Origin: Paucihalobacter ruber
GTDB taxonomy: Bacteria; Bacteroidota; Bacteroidia; Flavobacteriales; Flavobacteriaceae
DNA: 64,000 bases
Direction: 5' to 3'
Assembly (NCBI RefSeq): GCF_006494535.1
Contig: NZ_VHIQ01000002.1
Location: 62,001 to 126,000, forward strand
Part shown: positions 58,929-64,000 of the stretch, one piece after another
Numbering within the stretch: position 1 is the first letter of the stretch
Layout of the letters: each line of letters opens with the position of its first letter
Notes under the pieces: model-generated
What the model saw: only the letters and a program-made list of their open reading frames with translations
Database searches by the model: none
What the model was told of the DNA's origin: nothing
Made by a program: the position numbers and the translations under genes

Positions 58929-59800
58929 ATATAGTTATTCTATCGCGAAATCCACATTTGTACTCAACCAAGCGTTTGGTAGAAGAAGGTTTAATTAGAG
59001 GTCACGAAATAGAAGTCATCGACCCGTTAAAATGCGATATCATTATAGAAAGTGAAAAGCCAACCATTTATTACAAAGACAGGTATCTGGATTACGTTGA
59101 TGCCATTATTCCACGCATTGGTGCCTCGATTACTTTTTTTGGTTGTGCCGTGGTAAGACAATTTGAAATGATGGGTGCTTTTACTACCGTAACTTCAGAT
59201 TCTATTTTAAGATCAAGAGATAAGTTGCGCTGTTTTCAAAGACTGTCAAAAGCCGATATTGGTATGCCTAAGACCGTTTTCACCAACTACTCGCGAGATG
59301 TTGAAGAGGTGATTTCGCATGTGGGAGGTACACCAGTGGTGATTAAATTATTAGAAGGTACGCAAGGTTTGGGAGTGGTGTTGGCCGAAACAAAAAATGC
59401 CGCAGAATCGGTTTTAGAAGCTTTTAATGGGTTACAGGCCCGAGCATTGGTACAGGAATATATAGCAGAATCTAAAGGCGCCGATTTACGCGTGTTTATT
59501 GTAGACCATCAAGTAGTTGGTGCTATGAAACGTCAGGGCAAAGAAGGCGAATTTCGCTCAAATTTACACCGGGGCGGCAGTGCCAATCTCATCAAATTAA
59601 CCGTTCCTGAAATTCAACTTGCTATCAGAGCTGCAAAAGCCCTTAAGTTACCTGTTTGCGGTGTTGATATGTTACAGTCTAAACGTGGCCCATTAATCTT
59701 AGAGGTAAATTCATCACCCGGATTGGAAGGTATTGAAGCAGCTACTCAAAAAAATATTGCCCGAGCCATCATTACCTATATAGAACGAAACAGAAAATAA
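58925..59800 (+). CDS. rimK: RimK-type ATP-grasp ligase (S6 alpha-L-glutamate ligase-like)
   Basis: An ATP-grasp enzyme that adds glutamate residues to the C-terminus of ribosomal protein S6, or makes related peptide tags. The 291 residues match RimK. An N-terminal pre-ATP-grasp domain ([40 protein letters not shown]) is followed by the ATP-binding loop [20 protein letters not shown], the specificity region [20 protein letters not shown] with [13 protein letters not shown], and the metal site [13 protein letters not shown]. It overlaps the upstream protease gene by 4 bp and abuts the downstream deacylase gene with no gap. Confidence 0.93.
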   Translation: MNIVILSRNPHLYSTKRLVEEGLIRGHEIEVIDPLKCDIIIESEKPTIYYKDRYLDYVDAIIPRIGASITFFGCAVVRQFEMMGAFTTVTSDSILRSRDKLRCFQRLSKADIGMPKTVFTNYSRDVEEVISHVGGTPVVIKLLEGTQGLGVVLAETKNAAESVLEAFNGLQARALVQEYIAESKGADLRVFIVDHQVVGAMKRQGKEGEFRSNLHRGGSANLIKLTVPEIQLAIRAAKALKLPVCGVDMLQSKRGPLILEVNSSPGLEGIEAATQKNIARAIITYIERNRK

Positions 59801-60796
59801 ATGGGAAAAGTTGCACCGTTAACCATTCTTGGCCAGGTAATAAAGCCCGGTGAGCGAAAAGAAGTAAGTTTTAATGTTGCAAAACTTCACACTCAAAATT
59901 CTATTGATATTCCTGTAATTATCAACCGCTCTAAAAAACCGGGGCCAACCATTTTAATTACAGCTGGCATACATGGTGATGAAGTTAATGGCGTAGAAAT
60001 TGTTCGACAAATTATTGCCAAGGGTATTAATATACCCAAAAAAGGAACCATTATATGCATGCCGCTCATCAATGTTTTTGGGTTTATACAAATGAACAGA
60101 GAATTTCCCGATGGCCGTGATCTAAACAGAGTTTTTCCGGGAAGTGCATTCGGTTCTTTAGCCAGTAGAGTGGCACACCAACTAATGACCGAAATTGTGC
60201 CTCATGCCGATTTGGTAATAGATTTTCATACCGGAGGTTCCAGGCGCTTTAACGCACCACAAATACGCATTGTAGAAGACCATCCGCAATTGCTTGAACT
60301 GGCCGGTGTTTTTGGCGCGCCTTTTATTTTGTATTCTAAAAACCTGAATAAGTCTTTTAGAAACGCTTGTTTCAAACTCAATTTGCCCATCTTGCTTTTT
60401 GAAGGTGGCAAGTCATTTTTTATTGATAAAAATATTACCAATCACGGCGTTAACGGCACCAAACGCCTTTTGGCACATTTGGGTATGCTGAAGAAAAATT
60501 TTAAAGCGTCTGACCCAAAAAAGAAAACAGTTGTTATTGCACAAAGCAGCTGGATACGTGCTAAATATTCAGGATTGTTTAAGGCTTCGATAGACATTGG
60601 CGATTTTATCAATGCCGAAGAGGTGATAGGCAACATCACCGATCCTTATGGTAAATTTAATTCCTTTGTACGCGCTTCTCATAGTGGTTATGTACTTAAC
60701 GTTAACCATTCACCAATTGTATATCAAGGCGATGCGCTGTTTCATATTTCAACCCAACTGGCCAATGATCAAAACACAACTCCGGAAACTATATAA
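59801..60796 (+). CDS. Succinylglutamate desuccinylase/aspartoacylase family zinc enzyme (M14-like)
   Basis: A zinc carboxypeptidase-fold deacylase of 331 residues. Zinc ligands: His and Glu in TAGIHGDEVNGVEIVRQI, and His in ADLVIDFHTGGSRRF. NREFPDGRDLNRVFPG forms the substrate pocket, and LLFEGGKSFFID carries the catalytic Glu. It begins at the base after the rimK stop. The tight three-gene set (protease-like, ligase, deacylase) suggests one pathway of adding and removing a glutamyl-type tag. The usual small-molecule substrates (N-succinylglutamate, N-acetylaspartate) are not supported by the context. Its 3' end overlaps the next gene by 32 bp. Confidence 0.9.
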   Translation: MGKVAPLTILGQVIKPGERKEVSFNVAKLHTQNSIDIPVIINRSKKPGPTILITAGIHGDEVNGVEIVRQIIAKGINIPKKGTIICMPLINVFGFIQMNREFPDGRDLNRVFPGSAFGSLASRVAHQLMTEIVPHADLVIDFHTGGSRRFNAPQIRIVEDHPQLLELAGVFGAPFILYSKNLNKSFRNACFKLNLPILLFEGGKSFFIDKNITNHGVNGTKRLLAHLGMLKKNFKASDPKKKTVVIAQSSWIRAKYSGLFKASIDIGDFINAEEVIGNITDPYGKFNSFVRASHSGYVLNVNHSPIVYQGDALFHISTQLANDQNTTPETI

Positions 60797-61337
60797 AGAC
60801 AAACGCGCCAGACTTTCAGATGACGAGGTTGACAGTTTAAGCATGGCCATTGCCAACAGGTGTTTAAATCTCGATATTTGGGATTTTAACTGTTATCACA
60901 TTCACCTTAGTATTGAACGACATAAGGAAATTAACACCACCTATTTACTCAACATTTTACAGGGTAAAGACAAAACTGTTGTAATCCCTAAAACCGATTT
61001 TTCAACTTTAAATTTGCAGCATTATTTATTGGATGATAACACCAGACTAGCAGTTAACAGCTATGGAATTCCTGAGCCGGTAAATGGTATTTTGATAAAT
61101 GAACAACAAATAGACGTAGTTTTTGTACCGCTTTTAGCTTTTGACGAAAAAGGCAACCGAGTTGGCTATGGCAAAGGGTTTTACGACCGATTTTTATCCG
61201 GTTGCAGGCCCGATTGTTTAAAAATTGGCCTTAGCTTTTTTAATGCAGAAGCTGAAATTGAAGATATTAACAGTAATGATGTCCTTCTCAATTTCTGTGT
61301 GACTCCGGAAAAAATTTACAAGTTTAATTACATCTAA
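60765..61337 (+). CDS. 5-formyltetrahydrofolate cyclo-ligase
   Basis: Recycles 5-formyl-THF to 5,10-methenyl-THF using ATP. I place the start at the ATG at 60765 (MIKTQLRKLYKDKRARLSDD), which matches the family N-terminus and gives 190 residues. The open frame begins further upstream only inside the preceding gene. Signatures: the Lys/Arg-rich N-terminus, YGIPEP in the substrate site, and FVPLLAFDEKGNRVGYGKGFYDRFLSG for the ATP/Mg site. It overlaps the deacylase gene by 32 bp and converges with the OmpA-like gene, overlapping its stop by 4 bp. Confidence 0.94.
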   Translation: MIKTQLRKLYKDKRARLSDDEVDSLSMAIANRCLNLDIWDFNCYHIHLSIERHKEINTTYLLNILQGKDKTVVIPKTDFSTLNLQHYLLDDNTRLAVNSYGIPEPVNGILINEQQIDVVFVPLLAFDEKGNRVGYGKGFYDRFLSGCRPDCLKIGLSFFNAEAEIEDINSNDVLLNFCVTPEKIYKFNYI

Positions 61338-63214
61338 TTTCTGCAATTCTCGCAGTAGGTAGTTCTTAAAAAATCGTCCTCTAACAACTGAAAAGTCACA
61401 CCACCTTGCCCGTATGGATTAAATAAACCACAAAATCTATCAGGATTTAAATTGTAGGCATTAAGCATGATTGTACGGTAGTCTGGTGTTTTTGTAAGTG
61501 ATCTGTCTACTACGGTAAGATTTATATAGTAAAACAATAAATCTTCGTCAATATCAATACTTTTAGCCTTAGGAGTTAATAGTTCTCTAGACATTTCCGT
61601 ATTGCCGTAATAACTAAAAAATTGGGCCAAACTTAAATAATCAAAGTTAGAAAGGTTAACGCTGTTGTAATTATTATTAATATAAGTAACACTTTTATCT
61701 TTATTTTTAAAGTCGCGGGCGCGCATATAATTTTCGGCTAAAATAATGTGATAATTAATCATCATGCGATTGATTAAAACAGCATCAATACCATAATTTT
61801 TTAAATTTGATATGTCAGTTTTAAATTTATTAGCATCGACTTCAATTGCTTTATAACGCCACAATTTAATTTTAGTGGCAACTAGATTGTATTTAATTCT
61901 TGGATCTTTAGGCGCCAGTTTTTCCAGCTCTTTAAGTTGATTATGGGTAATAAGCACCTGTCTTTCATCTAAATAGTAATTAAATGAGGTTTGTTTATTG
62001 ATTAATTGAACAAATAAGTCTTGTTGCGGTATTTCCATTTTCATCAAAAAATCAGGCGAAATTTCTTTGCCATTAAGTCGTTCAAAAATGGTGTTTTGAA
62101 TTTTCGAGGCTTCATCTATATCGGCAACGGCCAAGGCAGCATTAAATTTACCCAATAATTCTTGAGGTGAAATATTATTATAAGCATCAATTTTTTCCAG
62201 TTCTAACTCAACAACCGCCTTTCGGTGTCTTTTTAAAATGGGTTCCATTTCATCAGCCAAGGCACCCACTATCTTTGATTTAACTTCTCTTTTACTAAGG
62301 GCTGCAAATTTTTCATATTTGGTGCCTTGAATATCGTTTAAAAATTCAACCCAATTTTCAGAAGATGAAATGGAAGTTTCGATAGATGGGGCTTGAAAAG
62401 ATTGTAAGGCCACCGCAATATTCTTAGCTCGTTGTTCTTGTAATTCAATATTTCGGTCTTCACGTCCTTCAACCGATGCATAAGCCTTAATATTGATGGT
62501 TTTTATATTAAAATCGGTAAGCCTTAACGAGTCGTATAGTGGTTTAATGTCTTCAGAAGAATACGCTGTTTTATTTTTCTTAAAAGGTATTGAAAATTTT
62601 AAAGTTTTGTTTTTTAACACATAACCATCATCATTAGTGCTAATTTGTTTGTTGCTGTAGGTGAGCGTATCCAAATAGATGCCCATGTCCAGTAAATCCC
62701 ATGCGTAGGCTTTTAAGTCGTAAATAACAAAGTACTGACATAAACTGTTATCACTTAAAAACAAAATATTAAACTCTAATTCTCGATCTTGCCATTTCTC
62801 AGGCACACGACCAACAAGAGCTCTAAACCTATTGTCATCAATCTTTTTTAATGTGGATTTTAATTGTTTGGTATATACAGGTTTTTGTAGCTGCCCTCTT
62901 ATTTGTTGTTTAATAATTGAAACTTCTTCACAGCTATATCGTTCTTTGTCAACGATATCAATAGCTATACCATCTTCAGCACTTCTAAACAAGCTATTAA
63001 ACCACCGCTCGTCGTTGGTTTCAAAATACAAATTGTTGCCTTCTCGTTTAACGGAAAAGCTGCTTTCATTAGGCCTGTTTTGGAAGGCCTGATTGAAAGC
63101 GGCACACAATTGCTGATTATTGCCTAAATTAATGTTGAATTGGTTTTGAGCCAAGCTAATTTCAAAAGCAAACAAACCCATTAAACCCATTAAAATACAG
63201 AAGTGAAATTTCAT
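61334..63214 (-). CDS. Large exported protein with OmpA-like and helical-repeat regions
   Basis: Function unknown; 626 residues. The signal is MKFHFCILMGLMGLFAFEIS followed by LAQ. Residues about 20-240 are beta-rich. About 245-350 resemble an OmpA/MotB fold (INIKAYASVEGREDRNIELQ, EQRAKNIAVAL, then KRHRKAVVELELEKI). Residues about 350-600 are helical and look like irregular TPR-type repeats (KELEKLAPKDPRIKYNLVAT, NYDSVN-like segments, LAQFFSYYGNTEMSRELLT). The C-terminal tail has two Cys (TTYCENCRN). I do not recognise a named family. It converges with the cyclo-ligase gene (4-bp overlap), so transcripts can interfere. Confidence 0.72.
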   Translation of the reverse strand: MKFHFCILMGLMGLFAFEISLAQNQFNINLGNNQQLCAAFNQAFQNRPNESSFSVKREGNNLYFETNDERWFNSLFRSAEDGIAIDIVDKERYSCEEVSIIKQQIRGQLQKPVYTKQLKSTLKKIDDNRFRALVGRVPEKWQDRELEFNILFLSDNSLCQYFVIYDLKAYAWDLLDMGIYLDTLTYSNKQISTNDDGYVLKNKTLKFSIPFKKNKTAYSSEDIKPLYDSLRLTDFNIKTINIKAYASVEGREDRNIELQEQRAKNIAVALQSFQAPSIETSISSSENWVEFLNDIQGTKYEKFAALSKREVKSKIVGALADEMEPILKRHRKAVVELELEKIDAYNNISPQELLGKFNAALAVADIDEASKIQNTIFERLNGKEISPDFLMKMEIPQQDLFVQLINKQTSFNYYLDERQVLITHNQLKELEKLAPKDPRIKYNLVATKIKLWRYKAIEVDANKFKTDISNLKNYGIDAVLINRMMINYHIILAENYMRARDFKNKDKSVTYINNNYNSVNLSNFDYLSLAQFFSYYGNTEMSRELLTPKAKSIDIDEDLLFYYINLTVVDRSLTKTPDYRTIMLNAYNLNPDRFCGLFNPYGQGGVTFQLLEDDFLRTTYCENCRN

Positions 63215-63272
63215 TATGAACAGATTGATTTTGAACTCTAAAGTTAACAGTTTTTAGATTGATTTATAAACT

Positions 63273-63899
63273 CTAAGCACTTTTTCTATCAAATATCCTT
63301 TTATTGAAAAAAATAATCAAACAAAAACCGGTGCTAATGGCTATATCTGCAATATTGAAAACCGGATCGAAAAAGCTAAAATGTTGACCTCCTAAAAAAG
63401 GCACCCAGCTTGGTAATATTCCACTATAAATAGGCAGGTGAATCATATCCACTACTTTCCCGTGAAACAAGCTGTCGTAGCCACCTTGCTCAGGCAAAAA
63501 TGTGGCAACCTCATTAAAACTATCGTTAAATAAGATTCCATAAAACACAGAATCTAAAATATTGCCCAAAGCGCCGGCAAAAATCACGGCAACCGATATA
63601 ATTAATAATCTTTTAGCCTTATTTTTGATACTCATCCATAGCCAATACCCTATTCCGGCGAGTGCAACAATTCTAAATAAAGTAAGAATCAACTTGGCTG
63701 TACGCTCAGACATAAAGGTAATGAGGTCACTAATTTTTGCACCCCAAGCCATCCCATCATTTTCAACAAATGTAATTTTAAACCACGATAAAATTTCTAC
63801 TTCTTCGTTCAGTAAAAAATGGGTTTTGATATAAAATTTACTGATTTGGTCCGCCAGCAGAATAACCGCAATCAGTATTGATGTCTGTTTTAAATTCAT
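63273..63899 (-). CDS. lspA: Lipoprotein signal peptidase II
   Basis: The inner-membrane aspartyl protease that removes signal peptides from lipidated prolipoproteins; several such proteins are encoded in this window. The 208 residues have four hydrophobic segments. Conserved boxes: ILLADQISKFYIKTHF, ITFVENDGMAWG, GALGNILDSVFYG with the first catalytic Asp, and FNIADIAISTGFCLI with the second. Compared with E. coli it has an insertion around SFNEVATFLPEQGGYDSLFH, usual in this phylum. Upstream on the same strand is a TraR/DksA-type gene, the usual neighbour, with a terminator between them. Confidence 0.95.
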   Translation of the reverse strand: MNLKQTSILIAVILLADQISKFYIKTHFLLNEEVEILSWFKITFVENDGMAWGAKISDLITFMSERTAKLILTLFRIVALAGIGYWLWMSIKNKAKRLLIISVAVIFAGALGNILDSVFYGILFNDSFNEVATFLPEQGGYDSLFHGKVVDMIHLPIYSGILPSWVPFLGGQHFSFFDPVFNIADIAISTGFCLIIFFNKRIFDRKSA

Positions 63900-63914
63900 T
63901 GGTGATTAAAAACA

Positions 63915-63941
63915 AAAAGCCCTGCTAAATGCAAGGCTTTT
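63915..63941 (-). terminator. Terminator between the TraR/DksA-type gene and lspA
   Basis: AAAAGCCCTGC and GCAAGGCTTTT pair with one G:U around a 5-base loop, with A/T runs at the ends. It lies in the 64-bp gap between the two minus-strand genes. Confidence 0.8.
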
Positions 63942-63963
63942 AATGTATTTTGAATTAGAACAT

Positions 63964-64000
63964 TTACTTTTGCATGTTTTTGGCCTCAATACTCAAAGTA
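63964..64000 (-). CDS. TraR/DksA-type zinc-finger protein, last codons only
   Basis: Only the 3' end is in the window. Reading in from base 64000, the complement gives TLSIEAKNMQK and a TAA at 63964-63966. The ending PHATLSIEAKN(L/M)QK is, from memory, that of the TraR/DksA-family protein encoded directly upstream of lspA in Flavobacteriaceae. The identification rests on 11 residues plus gene order. Confidence 0.6.
   Translation of the reverse strand, partial: TLSIEAKNMQK

Noticed and set aside
60648-60764. Upstream start for the 5-formyl-THF cyclo-ligase
   Set aside because: The extra 39 codons lie inside the aspartoacylase-like gene and have no family similarity; MIKTQLRKLYKDKRA is the natural start.

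Overview
The window reads as a chromosomal segment of a gliding or gliding-derived marine-type Flavobacteriaceae (phylum Bacteroidota). Support: low GC; -7 boxes of the TAnnTTTG kind with few Shine-Dalgarno sequences; gldE and gldD side by side; SusC/Oar-type TonB-dependent receptors; a GLPGLI-family protein; an S46 dipeptidyl peptidase; and the tyrosine/tryptophan catabolic order hmgA-hppD-DUF3108-kynA-M23-pgi. I cannot name a genus. No rRNA, tRNA, CRISPR array, integrase or transposase was seen.

Layout. 1-4.4 kb: a TonB-dependent receptor that runs off the left edge and a DPP11-type peptidase. 4.6-5.9 kb: a GxxExxY protein flanked by six copies of a ~100-bp hairpin-forming repeat, with a duplicated and decayed copy of the 5' end of the next gene. 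5.9-8.5 kb: methionine aminotransferase, a coiled-coil lipoprotein and an omega-amidase-like nitrilase. 8.6-17.2 kb: an accessory locus with double-glycine-leader, cysteine-rich small peptides, three envelope thioredoxin-fold (TlpA-like) proteins, a GLPGLI protein and a carboxypeptidase-regulatory/TonB-type outer-membrane protein. 17.2-31.3 kb: mostly housekeeping (Ig-like lipoprotein, ComF, glycyl-tRNA synthetase, a giant outer-membrane protein, exonuclease III, OmpA lipoprotein, aldo/keto reductase), interrupted by a Fic-domain gene bracketed by 42-bp perfect direct repeats. 31.5-37.2 kb: an island of unrecognised small exported proteins headed by an HExxH lipoprotein, with one gene broken by a stop codon. 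37.3-43.2 kb: RNase G, a 30-residue basic protein, HU, mutY, ssb, gldE, gldD. 43.3-64 kb: an Oar-like receptor, pgi, an M23 peptidase, the aromatic amino acid catabolism genes, a patatin-barrel protein, uvrC, a rimB/rimK/aspartoacylase set, 5-formyl-THF cyclo-ligase, an OmpA-like protein, lspA and the last codons of a TraR/DksA-type gene.

How genes work together. HppD and HmgA are consecutive steps of tyrosine breakdown, and KynA opens tryptophan breakdown nearby. The transaminase/omega-amidase pair can recycle methionine keto acid using glutamine as amino donor. RimK, its retropepsin-like neighbour and the M14-like deacylase look like an add-and-remove system for C-terminal glutamate or related tags. 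The strongest candidate for an undescribed system is the 8.6-17.2 kb locus. Two precursor genes share a near-identical 25-residue leader and upstream region but have unrelated four-cysteine cores. Their shared upstream region contains a long-range stem with a compensatory base change. A third six-cysteine mini-ORF follows a diverged copy of part of that upstream block. The second candidate is the GxxExxY/hairpin-repeat module at 4.6-5.8 kb, and the third is the Fic cassette between 42-bp repeats.
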